A DNA stretch of 64,000 nt from an uncultured Bacillota bacterium (GTDB lineage Bacteria; Bacillota; Clostridia; Peptostreptococcales; Anaerovoracaceae). The notes under the pieces are model-generated. The model saw only the letters and a program-made list of their open reading frames with translations. It was not told where the DNA came from and searched no databases. Below are positions 43,315 through 51,704 of the stretch, piece after piece. The stretch spans positions 53,101 to 117,100 of the forward strand of contig CASEFA010000009.1 of the NCBI GenBank assembly GCA_949287095.1, read 5' to 3'. The position numbers and the translations under genes were made by a program. How positions within the stretch are numbered: the stretch's first letter is position 1; each line of letters opens with the position of its first letter.

Positions 43315-44838
43315 ATGAAAAAGGACAGTCTGTATGAGAAAAATCTGGCCGAGATAAAGGAAATAATCAGTGAAGCGGAATATCTGAAGTATACGGTCGG
43401 ATCGCTGATTTACTGGGATAAGATTACATATATGCCGCCCAAGGGAATAGACTACAGGACTAAGGTCATGTCATTTCTGGCCGATGAGCAGTATAAGATT
43501 CTTTCGGGAGAAAGATTTGCAGAGCTTGTCAGTTTTTTTGAAAAAAACGGCGGCGACAGAAAAACGGATGCCATGATAAGGCGCATACGGAGAAATTCTT
43601 ATTTCTCATCCGCGATTCCCGAGAATGAGTACAGAGAATACATAGAACTGATTGCCGTATCGGAGCACGTGTGGGAAAAAGCAAGGGCCGAAGATGATTT
43701 TGAGCGGTTCGGACCTTTTTTAGAAAGAATATTCGCAACCTTCCGCAAGTTTGCCTCCTACTGGGGAGATGATAAGGACAGATATGACGCACTTCTCGAC
43801 TATTATGAGGAAGGGCTGACTTCCGGCGCCCTTGACGGGATGGTGGACGAGATTAAGCCGTTTCTCCTGGAAGCAGTGGCGAAGTCGAAAAAGGCGAATA
43901 TTACAGGCCATAAGGCGGTAAGGTTCAGACCGGCATCGGGAGCGGAGCAGAGAGAAAAATGGGCGCTTGTACTTGAGCGGCTTGGATTCGATTTTGACGC
44001 AGGTCGCGTGGATACTGGAGCACACCCGACAATTCTTGCTAATTCGCCAGATGACGTCAGGATAGTTAATTCCTTTAGAGAAGAAGACTTTGAGTACGGT
44101 CTGACAAATATACTGCACTCAGGAGGAAAGGGAATATATCAGCAGTTCATAAGCAGAGATCTCCTTGGAAGCTTTCTGGCAGAACCTCCATCCTTTGCCA
44201 TGGAAGAGAGTATCGGAAGGTTTTATGAGAATATCATAGGGAGAAGCAAAGGATTCATAGAAAATATATTTGATGATATATATGCGGAATTTCTGCCTGA
44301 AGAATGTTCACCGCAGGACATATTTACAGAACTTAATACGGTACGGCCGTCAGCAGTGAGAATAAATGCGGATGAATTCACCTATCTTCTTCACGTCATC
44401 ATAAGATACGAGATAGAAAGGGACGTGATAGGAGGATGCATTGAGACAGGCGATATTCCCCGGGTGTGGCGTGAAAAATACCGTGAATATCTCGGAGTAG
44501 AACCTGAAAACGACAGAGAAGGAGTGCTGCAGGATATCCACTGGGCAGGTGGATACGTAGGATACTTTCCTTCATATATTGTGGCAAATCTGGCAGCCGC
44601 ACAGCTGAAATACGCTATGGAAAGAGACATCGGAGCTCTGGATGAAACGGTTAGAAGGGGAGGCTTTGACAAAGTCAGAGACTGGCTCAGCGATAATATT
44701 TTTACTCATGGCGCAGTATACAGCACAGATGAACTGATAAAGAGGGCTTCGGGAGAACCGCTCAAGGCGGAATACTACATTGAATACTTGCGGAAGAAGC
44801 TTTCCGAAGTAGATAAAAATACTAAACAATCTGTTTAG
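43315..44838 (+). CDS. M32-family carboxypeptidase-like protein with lost zinc site (pseudopeptidase)
   Basis: The 507-residue sequence follows M32 (Taq carboxypeptidase) architecture: YWDKITYMPPKG near the start, HPTILANSPDDVRI, the core-helix region, MEESIGRFYENIIGRS, DIHWAGGYVGYFPSYIVANL and a C-terminal helical end. Where active members have HEXXH, this one reads H268-S-G-G-K272: the catalytic Glu and second His are gone, though the Glu that would be the third ligand (about E297) remains. It is therefore probably not a metallopeptidase; it could bind peptides as a sensor or chaperone. The reading frame is intact. Confidence 0.85.
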   Translation: MKKDSLYEKNLAEIKEIISEAEYLKYTVGSLIYWDKITYMPPKGIDYRTKVMSFLADEQYKILSGERFAELVSFFEKNGGDRKTDAMIRRIRRNSYFSSAIPENEYREYIELIAVSEHVWEKARAEDDFERFGPFLERIFATFRKFASYWGDDKDRYDALLDYYEEGLTSGALDGMVDEIKPFLLEAVAKSKKANITGHKAVRFRPASGAEQREKWALVLERLGFDFDAGRVDTGAHPTILANSPDDVRIVNSFREEDFEYGLTNILHSGGKGIYQQFISRDLLGSFLAEPPSFAMEESIGRFYENIIGRSKGFIENIFDDIYAEFLPEECSPQDIFTELNTVRPSAVRINADEFTYLLHVIIRYEIERDVIGGCIETGDIPRVWREKYREYLGVEPENDREGVLQDIHWAGGYVGYFPSYIVANLAAAQLKYAMERDIGALDETVRRGGFDKVRDWLSDNIFTHGAVYSTDELIKRASGEPLKAEYYIEYLRKKLSEVDKNTKQSV

Positions 44839-44852
44839 ATAAGGAGGAAGAA

Positions 44853-46127
44853 ATGAACAAGATTGCGCAGAAACTCGGAATGAACGAGCAATTATCCAAA
44901 AACTTTTTCGCAATAATAGTCGTAGCGTTCGGCGGCGCCATCATATACGGACTGCCGTATTTCAGATATGACTATTACGATGCCTATCTTCAGGTCTATA
45001 ATCTGACGGATGCGCAGGCAGGCGTGTTTGGAAGCATCCTGGGTGTTTTCGGCATGATTTCATATCTCTTCGGAGGAATCGTTGCCGACAGATTCTCCAC
45101 GAGGACCATACTTACTGTTTCGCTTATAGGAACAGGTCTCGGAGGATTCGTACATCTGCTTCCGCTCAGCTATACTCAGCTTATATGCCTCTATGCATTC
45201 TGGGGTATCAGCTCTCTGTTTGCGTTCTGGCCATGCTGCGTAAAGGCTGTCAGAATCCTTTCCGGTCACGGCGGACAGGGAAAAGCCTTCGGATTCTTCG
45301 AGGGAGGCCGTGGAATCGGTGCTGCACTTATGGCATCCGGAGCCGTTCTGGCATTTAAAATCGGATCCGGTGCTGTTGAGGATCAGATTGCAGGAATGAA
45401 AGCGGCTATAATATTCTATTCCGTACTTACCATTCTCATGGGTGTGCTCGCATTCTTCTTTGTAAAAGACGATAAGATGGAGAAGAGCGACAGAGTAACA
45501 TTTAAGGGTATCGGAGAGCTTCTCAGAATGCCTGCGGTATGGATAATCGGTATGGTTACATTCTGTAACTATGTATTTACTCAGATGTACTACTATCTGA
45601 CTCCGTACATGACAGAGCTTCTCGGTGCTGCTGTTGTTGCAGGCGCATTCCTTGCTTCTTCGAGAAGATGGTTCTCCCTGTTCGGAAACGTAGGCGGCGG
45701 ATTCATAACCGACAAAGTGGGAACAGGAAGAATGCTTCTCATATCCTTCCTGGTAATGGCTGCCGGAATCATAGCTATTATGCTTCTTCCGCTCAAACCG
45801 TCCAGCACTGTTATCTTCGTTATTCTGTACATAATAGTTTACATATTCTATAACGTAAACTACGCCATGACATGGGCAATGATGGATGAAGGCGCAATTC
45901 CTGAAAGACTTTCGGGCAGCGCTGCAGGAGTAATCTCTACTATCGGTTACCTTCCTGAGATATTCTGTTCTCTTCTCGCAGGAAACTGGCTGGAAAGTCA
46001 TCCGGGAGTAGCTGGATACAGAATGATATTCATATTCCTCACGGTTATGCTTCTCATAGGAGCTGCACTGGTTCTGGTGTGGATGGCATACCTGAAGAAA
46101 AACAGAAAAAAACAGACTGAAAAATAA
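44853..46127 (+). CDS. MFS transporter
   Basis: The 424-residue protein has about twelve membrane helices and MFS motifs such as GGIVADRFSTRTIL between helices 2 and 3. It is only distantly like the divergent MFS gene. AAGGAGG precedes the ATG 15 bp after the M32-like gene. With the X-Pro peptidase next to it, import of short peptides or amino-acid derivatives is a reasonable guess. Confidence 0.85.
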   Translation: MNKIAQKLGMNEQLSKNFFAIIVVAFGGAIIYGLPYFRYDYYDAYLQVYNLTDAQAGVFGSILGVFGMISYLFGGIVADRFSTRTILTVSLIGTGLGGFVHLLPLSYTQLICLYAFWGISSLFAFWPCCVKAVRILSGHGGQGKAFGFFEGGRGIGAALMASGAVLAFKIGSGAVEDQIAGMKAAIIFYSVLTILMGVLAFFFVKDDKMEKSDRVTFKGIGELLRMPAVWIIGMVTFCNYVFTQMYYYLTPYMTELLGAAVVAGAFLASSRRWFSLFGNVGGGFITDKVGTGRMLLISFLVMAAGIIAIMLLPLKPSSTVIFVILYIIVYIFYNVNYAMTWAMMDEGAIPERLSGSAAGVISTIGYLPEIFCSLLAGNWLESHPGVAGYRMIFIFLTVMLLIGAALVLVWMAYLKKNRKKQTEK

Positions 46128-46146
46128 CTGAAAGAAGCATATCACA

Positions 46147-48018
46147 ATGAAGATTGACAATAAGACAGAATGCATATTTGAAAAAGTATTTATCGAAACC
46201 CCTGTGGACACTGACGGGGACGGAATGGCGGATCTTGTGGCCGCATACATAAGAAGGCCTGCCTTCACGTTAAACGGAGAGAAGGTGCCGGCAGTTCTCG
46301 TTGCAAACCCTTATCTGATGACGTGCAACGAAGACTGGTACGTGCCCCACGACGTAAACGGTGAAGTAAAGGTATATCCTCAGCAGGACATAAAGGAAGA
46401 GGACATAAGGTTCGACTTTTCCGCCCCTCTTTCCATGGCAGCTGAAAATTTCCGTACTCCGGCGGGAGAAGCGAAAACGGCGATAGTGCCTGAAGACGTG
46501 GAGTTTGAGTGCATTTCCGATCTTTATAAGTATCTGAATCAGAGGGGATATGCATCGGTATTCTGCGGAGGCCTGGGGACGAGAGGCTCCGAGGGATTTA
46601 CACTGACGGGTTCCAGAGAGGAGATAGCGGCGTTCAAGGCGGTGATAGACTGGCTTAACGGGAGATGCCGTGCATACACTGACAAAACGGGCAACATCGA
46701 GATAAAAGCTGAGTGGTGCACCGGAAACGTTGCCATGTCCGCTAAATCTTACCTGGGCACCATGTGTATCGGTGTTGCTGCCACAGGAGTAGAAGGCCTT
46801 AAAGCGATTATTCCGGAAGCCGGAATTTCCAACTGGTATGACTATTACCGCGCCGGAGGGCTTACTGTTCCGGCTCTGGATTGGCAGGGAGACGATCTTG
46901 ATATTCTGGCGAAGTACTGCTTCAGCAGAGCAAAGGATGCCGACGACTATGAGAATGTGAAAGCGGGATACGCCAGAGCGCTCAAGGCGCTGGAGGATGG
47001 AGAAGACAGAGATTCGGCCAATTACAGCAGATTCTGGGACGAGAGAAACTATCTGAATCAGATAGATAATTTTAAAGCCGCAGTTTTCATAATCCATGGA
47101 CTTAACGACTGGAATGTGAAGACTAACCAGTGTCTCCCTCTCTTCAAGGCTCTTGAGGAAAAAGGCGTAGACAGAAAGATTCTCCTCCATCAGGGAGAGC
47201 ATATCTACGTATATGACCTTGAGGGAGGCGGAGTCCTCGGTATGGTGGAAAGATGGCTGGATCACTACCTGAAAGGAGAGGACAACGGAGTAGAAAAAGA
47301 ACCTAAGGTCCTGGTGGAAAGCAACTCTGATCAGAGCGTGTGGATGGCTTCAGACACATGGCCTCCGGAAGATTCGGCGGATATTGCATTTCCTGTTCCT
47401 TCGCAGGGCAGAAAAATCATTATAGATGACCTTTCCTCAACCGTATACGACAAGGAAAAGGATAATCAGAAGGAATGGCTCGATGAACTGGTTCTCAGAG
47501 ACGGAGACGACTACGAAGGCCGCCTGAAATGGATATGGGATCCTTTTGAGTCGGGAAATTACGCAGGCGGCGAAAGACCTTTAAGAGTTGCCGGAACTGT
47601 CAGTGTAGCCTTTGATGCTGCCATAGACAGAAAGACAGCCATTCTCAGCGCAATGCTGGTGGACATAGGTGACGAACGGAGAATAACCGCAGAACAGATT
47701 CCCGTAGAGGGAAGCGATGACGGTGCATTCAGGTTCGGGCTTGAGGAAACACCGTCCGGATACAAGGTAATCAGTCGCGGATGGCTCAACGCACAGAACA
47801 GAACATGTCTCTGGAGCAAAGAAGATATAGAGCCGGGAAAGACATATACTTATCATATAGATATGGTTCCGACAGATCACACCCTGATGCCGGGTCACAG
47901 GCTTGCTCTGATAATCTATGGAATAGATGCGCAGCAGACTCAGCGTCCTGATACTGTGACGAAAATCGATGTGGATACAGACACAGTTACGGCGAAAATT
48001 CCTGTTTCTGTAATTTAA
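46147..48018 (+). CDS. X-Pro dipeptidyl-peptidase, S15 (CocE/PepX) family
   Basis: The 623-residue serine hydrolase has GGLGTRGSEGFTLTGSREEIAAF in parts, the nucleophile elbow AMSAKSYLGTMCIG, the acid in IHGLNDWNVK and the His in HQGEHIYVYD, with a C-terminal jelly-roll domain after about residue 380. S15 members release X-Pro dipeptides. There is no signal peptide, so it acts in the cytoplasm after uptake. It ends the putative peptide-use operon. Confidence 0.88.
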   Translation: MKIDNKTECIFEKVFIETPVDTDGDGMADLVAAYIRRPAFTLNGEKVPAVLVANPYLMTCNEDWYVPHDVNGEVKVYPQQDIKEEDIRFDFSAPLSMAAENFRTPAGEAKTAIVPEDVEFECISDLYKYLNQRGYASVFCGGLGTRGSEGFTLTGSREEIAAFKAVIDWLNGRCRAYTDKTGNIEIKAEWCTGNVAMSAKSYLGTMCIGVAATGVEGLKAIIPEAGISNWYDYYRAGGLTVPALDWQGDDLDILAKYCFSRAKDADDYENVKAGYARALKALEDGEDRDSANYSRFWDERNYLNQIDNFKAAVFIIHGLNDWNVKTNQCLPLFKALEEKGVDRKILLHQGEHIYVYDLEGGGVLGMVERWLDHYLKGEDNGVEKEPKVLVESNSDQSVWMASDTWPPEDSADIAFPVPSQGRKIIIDDLSSTVYDKEKDNQKEWLDELVLRDGDDYEGRLKWIWDPFESGNYAGGERPLRVAGTVSVAFDAAIDRKTAILSAMLVDIGDERRITAEQIPVEGSDDGAFRFGLEETPSGYKVISRGWLNAQNRTCLWSKEDIEPGKTYTYHIDMVPTDHTLMPGHRLALIIYGIDAQQTQRPDTVTKIDVDTDTVTAKIPVSVI

Positions 48019-48050
48019 ATTCGGGTATTCAGCTTTCGGCGAAATCGTGA

Positions 48051-48090
48051 TACAATACTGCATGTTTTTTACAAAACATGCAGTATTGTA
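48051..48090. promoter_or_regulatory. Perfect 18-bp inverted repeat upstream of a small membrane-protein gene
   Basis: TACAATACTGCATGTTTT (48051-48068) and its exact reverse complement (48073-48090) flank TTAC. The repeat starts at a possible -10 box (TACAAT) and ends at the ribosome-binding site (CGGAGG). It may be an operator for a dimeric repressor or a translation-blocking hairpin. Confidence 0.7.
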
Positions 48091-48103
48091 CGGAGGTATC
48101 TAT

Positions 48104-48475
48104 ATGAAAGGATTTTTAAAAGTAATATCCGTGATTATGATCATACTGGGAATCCTGATAGTGGGACTCATGATTTTCAACATCTCGATAATCAGAACCG
48201 CAGGCGACGGCATAGTGGCTGACGTTCTTACCGGGGCTATGGTAGTGGTGCTGGGAATCGGCGGCGTCATGGACCTGCTGGGAGGTTTTCTCGGTCTGCG
48301 GGCGGCAAAAGACCCGGGAAAAACGACTGCTGCTCTGGTATTCGGAATTCTCGCCGTAATCCCGGGCGCAATATCCCTTATCATGGAGACGAGCACCGAA
48401 AACATCTGCGGACTTATAATACCGGTTCTCTACCTTGTCTGCGTTATCGCGATAAGAGGCAGCCGGGAAAATTAA
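48104..48475 (+). CDS. Small four-helix membrane protein
   Basis: The 123-residue protein has four hydrophobic segments (FLKVISVIMIILGILIVGLM, then LTGAMVVVLGIGGVMDLLGG, TTAALVFGILAVIPGAISL and CGLIIPVLYLVCVIA). The ATG at 48104 follows CGGAGG. The family is not recognised. A perfect inverted repeat precedes it. Confidence 0.75.
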   Translation: MKGFLKVISVIMIILGILIVGLMIFNISIIRTAGDGIVADVLTGAMVVVLGIGGVMDLLGGFLGLRAAKDPGKTTAALVFGILAVIPGAISLIMETSTENICGLIIPVLYLVCVIAIRGSREN

Positions 48476-48563
48476 AAGCTGCTGCGGATGGCTCGACAAT
48501 CCGCCGTGCCCGGAAAATCAGTTGAAATTAAGGCGTTTCGAACTTTCGTTTCGGAGGTTCGGA

Positions 48564-48658
48564 GCGCTTTTTCGTTGCAAAAAATATAAATGCGGCGCAT
48601 TTTTCGCTGTAAAAAGTGTAGCAATAGCGCATTTTTTCGTTGCAGTTTTTGTAAAAGG
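48564..48658 (+). repeat. Three imperfect direct repeats, about 31 bp period
   Basis: Units starting GCGC(A)TTTTTCGTTGCA occur at 48564, 48595 and 48627 (periods 31 and 32). The third overlaps the -35 box of the following promoter, so they are probable regulatory sites. Confidence 0.65.
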
Positions 48659-48668
48659 GTATTATACT
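48640..48668 (+). promoter_or_regulatory. Promoter of the DUF4143 ATPase gene
   Basis: TTGCAG (48640-48645) and TATACT (48663-48668) are 17 bp apart, with the -35 inside the third direct repeat. Confidence 0.7.
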
Positions 48669-48699
48669 TACACTAAACGATAGGTCAGGAGGTGAAGAA

Positions 48700-50007
48700 A
48701 TGTATAGAACAGCCATTGAAAAACTATACGACTGGAAAGAAAGCAGATATCGCAAGCCGCTCATTATTGAAGGAGCCAGACAGGTTGGAAAAACGTGGCT
48801 TATGAAGGAATTCGGAGCCAATGCGTATAAAGATACGGTATATATAAACTTCGACTCCAACGATACGATGAGAGCACTCTTTGAACCTGACCTCGACCCG
48901 TCCAGACTCATTGAGGGTATGGAGATTTACAGCGGAAAGAAAATAATCCCGGGCGAAACACTTCTTATTTTCGACGAAGTTCAGGAGGTACCGAAGGCGC
49001 TGACCTCTTTAAAATATTTCTGCGAAAATATGCCGCAGATTCACATAATGTGCGCAGGCTCTCTTCTTGGAATAGCTCTTCACGAGGGAACATCTTTTCC
49101 GGTCGGGAAGGTGGATTTTCTCAGGCTGAAGCCTTTGTCCTTCAGAGAATTCCTTATGGCGACCGAAGGGGAGCGGTTCGCGGAGCTTATCGAAAGAAAA
49201 GACTTTAATATGATGAAGCCGTTTAGAGGAAAATATATTGACGCGCTTAAAAGGTATTACTTCGTGGGCGGTATGCCTGAGGTCGTGCAAAGCTTCAGCG
49301 AAAACAGAGATTATGCGGAAGTTCGGGAAATCCAAAAGAGAATTCTAAACGCCTATGAGCAGGATTTTTCAAAACATGCGCCGTTAGAAATTGTTCCGAA
49401 AATACGAATGGTATGGAACAGTATTCCGTCTCAGCTTGCGAAGGAAAACAGAAAGTTTATATACGGACTTGTAAGGGAAGGCGGCAGAGCGAAGGATTTT
49501 GAGACGGCGATAATGTGGCTTTCCGACTGCGGTCTGATTCATAAAATCAGCCGAATAAACGCTCCGAAGCTGCCGCTTAAGGCATATGAGGACTTAAAGG
49601 CTTTTAAAATGTATATGCTGGATGTGGGCCTTCTGGGATGCATGGCAGGGCTCGGACAAAGGGTGCTGATTGACGGAAGTGATGTATTTACAGAGTTCAA
49701 AGGTGCTTTGACGGAGCAGTATGTGTGCCAGCAGCTGAAGACTTTGTCCGGAATAGATATATATTACTACACCAACAATCGCGGAGCCTGTGAAATTGAT
49801 TTTGTCATATCTGACGGAAGCAGGGTCATACCCGTCGAAGTCAAGGCTGAAATCAATCTTCGAGCAAAGAGTCTTAAGACATACATGGAAAAGTTCAGCC
49901 CGGAGATTTCCCTTCGCATATCGATGGCCGATTTCAAGGAATCGGATGGTTTGACCGATGTGCCGCTGTATGCTGTGGAGTGCGTAAGGGACATAGTGGA
50001 GGAGTGA
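48700..50007 (+). CDS. AAA ATPase with DUF4143 C-terminus
   Basis: The 435-residue protein has Walker A IEGARQVGKTWL, Walker B LLIFDEVQEVP and a helical middle. Its C-terminal DUF4143 region has a PD-(D/E)XK-like nuclease pattern (TNNRGACEIDFVI, VIPVEVKAE). Such ATPases are widespread in anaerobes, often next to mobile DNA, with unproven roles. SD AGGAGG precedes the ATG. It appears monocistronic and may regulate itself through the upstream repeats. Confidence 0.88.
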   Translation: MYRTAIEKLYDWKESRYRKPLIIEGARQVGKTWLMKEFGANAYKDTVYINFDSNDTMRALFEPDLDPSRLIEGMEIYSGKKIIPGETLLIFDEVQEVPKALTSLKYFCENMPQIHIMCAGSLLGIALHEGTSFPVGKVDFLRLKPLSFREFLMATEGERFAELIERKDFNMMKPFRGKYIDALKRYYFVGGMPEVVQSFSENRDYAEVREIQKRILNAYEQDFSKHAPLEIVPKIRMVWNSIPSQLAKENRKFIYGLVREGGRAKDFETAIMWLSDCGLIHKISRINAPKLPLKAYEDLKAFKMYMLDVGLLGCMAGLGQRVLIDGSDVFTEFKGALTEQYVCQQLKTLSGIDIYYYTNNRGACEIDFVISDGSRVIPVEVKAEINLRAKSLKTYMEKFSPEISLRISMADFKESDGLTDVPLYAVECVRDIVEE

Positions 50008-50354
50008 GGAAATGGGAACGTTCGCAGGACATAATATAACGTAATGGATAATGCCGAACGTGGGGCCATTGCCGAATATCTGGTGGCACGTGCATTGGAT
50101 GTTTCGAGCCTGTGAAAAAAGTCTGTAAATGTGGAGTGAAAATATCCGCCTATGGTGGGTTGAATTTTACTATAGAAGGATAATCTCATGTCGTATTCAC
50201 AGAATTTTTTACACAGGCTCCCGGAGAAGGTTATCGAAGCCATGAAACTATCAGCATATCTGCTTCCAAAGAGACATGTGACTGGAGAAGTAATCAACCG
50301 TCTGAGGATTAGGTGGTACCAGCTTAATTACCCGTCTGAAATCCCGCAATCACT
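50008..50354. other. Gap with gene fragment and miniature element
   Basis: A short frame (50044-50115) reads MDNAERGAIAEYLVARALDV and then stops, looking like the first codons of a longer protein cut off by the inserted element at 50106-50220. Further in-frame residues to about 50350 (VIEAMKLSAYLLPKRHVTGE) look coding but have no gene context. Confidence 0.45.
50106..50220. mobile_element. Miniature element with IS256-like terminal inverted repeats
   Basis: GAGCCTGTGAAAAAAGTCTG at the left end and its near-complement at the right end (50195-50220) give terminal inverted repeats of about 26 bp with roughly 80 percent identity. These resemble IS256-family tips. The 115-bp element has no transposase, so it is a MITE or an internally deleted insertion sequence. 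No target duplication is evident. Confidence 0.6.
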
Positions 50355-51041
50355 TCACGATATGGTAGCAATTCCTTTTGCGCATCTCAGCTCCACATCC
50401 CGGAAGTGATTTCCCGGATTCATCTCAAAATCCACGTTAATTCCCAGTTGTCCGTAGTATTCCGCCAGGGCCTCGGTGTTTTCCTGCACCTTTTGCATGA
50501 GAGGATTTCTCGTCTTTGCCTCTTTGTCGCCGAGAGAAAGATATATTTTCTCCGGCGCTTTTTTCATATCGTGCTCTTCCGCAAATTCCATGAAGTCCGG
50601 GAACCACAGGGAACCGGACATACTTGCCGTCCGGTCAAAAGCGTCGCATCTGTACGCGGCATAAAGAGCAAAGAGTCCGGCAAGAGAATAGCCCGCAATG
50701 CAGGTCTTTGACGGCTCGCCGCATACATGCTCCTTTGCATGCGGGATAATCTCCGAAACCAGCAGCTTCAGATACTCGTCCGCTCCTCCGCCAAAGGTTT
50801 CACCGTTTTTATAGAGGGGCGGGCACGGCCACGGAGTCATATCGCAGTTCCAGTCAAGGTCGCTCACGACGAGAAGGTTTATTCCGGAGTCGCAGGAGCC
50901 GGCCGCATCCGCCATTTTTGAAAGTTCTCCCCATACCCCAGCCCCGTCGCCGGAATGAGTGTTCAAGACTATAAGCGGACGGTCAGGGTGCGAAGATGTG
51001 TATAGGGTTATCAATTTACCTGCAATAATATCTTTTCTCAT
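50355..51041 (-). CDS. Alpha/beta-hydrolase, esterase family
   Basis: The 228-residue protein has the nucleophile elbow CIAGYSLAGLFALYAAYRC and a C-terminal His in PGNHFRDVELR, with an acidic residue between (SLGDKEAK). It resembles enterochelin-esterase/esterase-D-like putative hydrolases. No iron genes adjoin it. It is the last host-like gene before the integrative element. The substrate is unknown. Confidence 0.82.
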   Translation of the reverse strand: MRKDIIAGKLITLYTSSHPDRPLIVLNTHSGDGAGVWGELSKMADAAGSCDSGINLLVVSDLDWNCDMTPWPCPPLYKNGETFGGGADEYLKLLVSEIIPHAKEHVCGEPSKTCIAGYSLAGLFALYAAYRCDAFDRTASMSGSLWFPDFMEFAEEHDMKKAPEKIYLSLGDKEAKTRNPLMQKVQENTEALAEYYGQLGINVDFEMNPGNHFRDVELRCAKGIATIS

Positions 51042-51087
51042 TATGTTCGCCTTTTTTATTTAAATCAGTATGCAGTAACGAAAAAGA

Positions 51088-51112
51088 GATGCCTCTCCGG
51101 CATCTCCTGTTT
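51088..51112 (-). terminator. Hairpin terminator at the element boundary
   Basis: GAGATGCC and GGCATCTC pair around five bases; on the minus strand TTTTT follows. It lies between the esterase and yolD-like genes. Confidence 0.7.
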
Positions 51113-51281
51113 CGTGCAAAGGACGGTTAAAATCGATATTTTTGTTTTTGGTGTAAAAGGGTCCACAGCTTATAAAACAGGACCAAGCTACTGGATGCCA
51201 GTTTCCTGTGCAGGGTTGATATTTTCAGGCATCATACTTTATCGCTCTCAATTAAATATGAGACTACATCAACATATTGTT

Positions 51282-51704
51282 TCAAAAGAGACCTTCGAAA
51301 TATGCGCTTTCCAGCCCGATGATATGGCTGATCGGTATGTTTGATCCGTCTTTCAAAAGCAGCATACACGCGGATTCATCAAACCTTTTCAGCCGTCCAG
51401 TAGTCGTAATATATTGGCCGCCATCCTTTTTCTCATCCGGCTGGAACCATGTCACCATGATCTCCGGGTGTTCATTGATATGCTCCAATAGGATGCGCTG
51501 CTTTTGATCGAGCACAGCCTTATCATCATCGCTCAACTCGATTTGCTGGTCCGTCAGCCGTGCTGTTTCGGCAAGTGCAGCACTATGGCCGGAGAGAGCG
51601 GCAAAGGGTGAAAATTGTGCCGCACGGTTTGAGAGGGACATCCTCGGATGTCTGGCCGAAGTGGGATGCGGCAGCTGGATGATATCATCGTATGGTCCGC
51701 TCAT
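51282..51704 (-). CDS. YolD-like protein
   Basis: The 140-residue protein matches the YolD pattern (MSLSNRAAQFSPFAALSGH near the N-terminus, ITTTGRLKRFDES and IPISHIIGLE at the end). YolD-like proteins are typically paired with Y-family polymerases on mobile elements. It overlaps the polymerase gene by four bases (ATGA), and its own role is not settled. Confidence 0.85.
   Translation of the reverse strand: MSGPYDDIIQLPHPTSARHPRMSLSNRAAQFSPFAALSGHSAALAETARLTDQQIELSDDDKAVLDQKQRILLEHINEHPEIMVTWFQPDEKKDGGQYITTTGRLKRFDESACMLLLKDGSNIPISHIIGLESAYFEGLF

Noticed and set aside
45060..46268. 402-codon minus-strand frame
   Set aside because: Antisense to the MFS gene and the start of the X-Pro peptidase gene; composition is Ser/Tyr/His/Cys-rich as expected for a reversed membrane-protein frame.
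46270..47265. 331-codon minus-strand frame
   Set aside because: Antisense to the S15 peptidase; no SD or family signature.
48564..48658. CRISPR-like array
   Set aside because: Only three imperfect copies joined end to end with no spacers; better explained as promoter-linked repeats.
50188..50409. 73-codon plus-strand frame
   Set aside because: It starts inside the right end of the miniature element and runs into the antisense of the esterase; at most a remnant.
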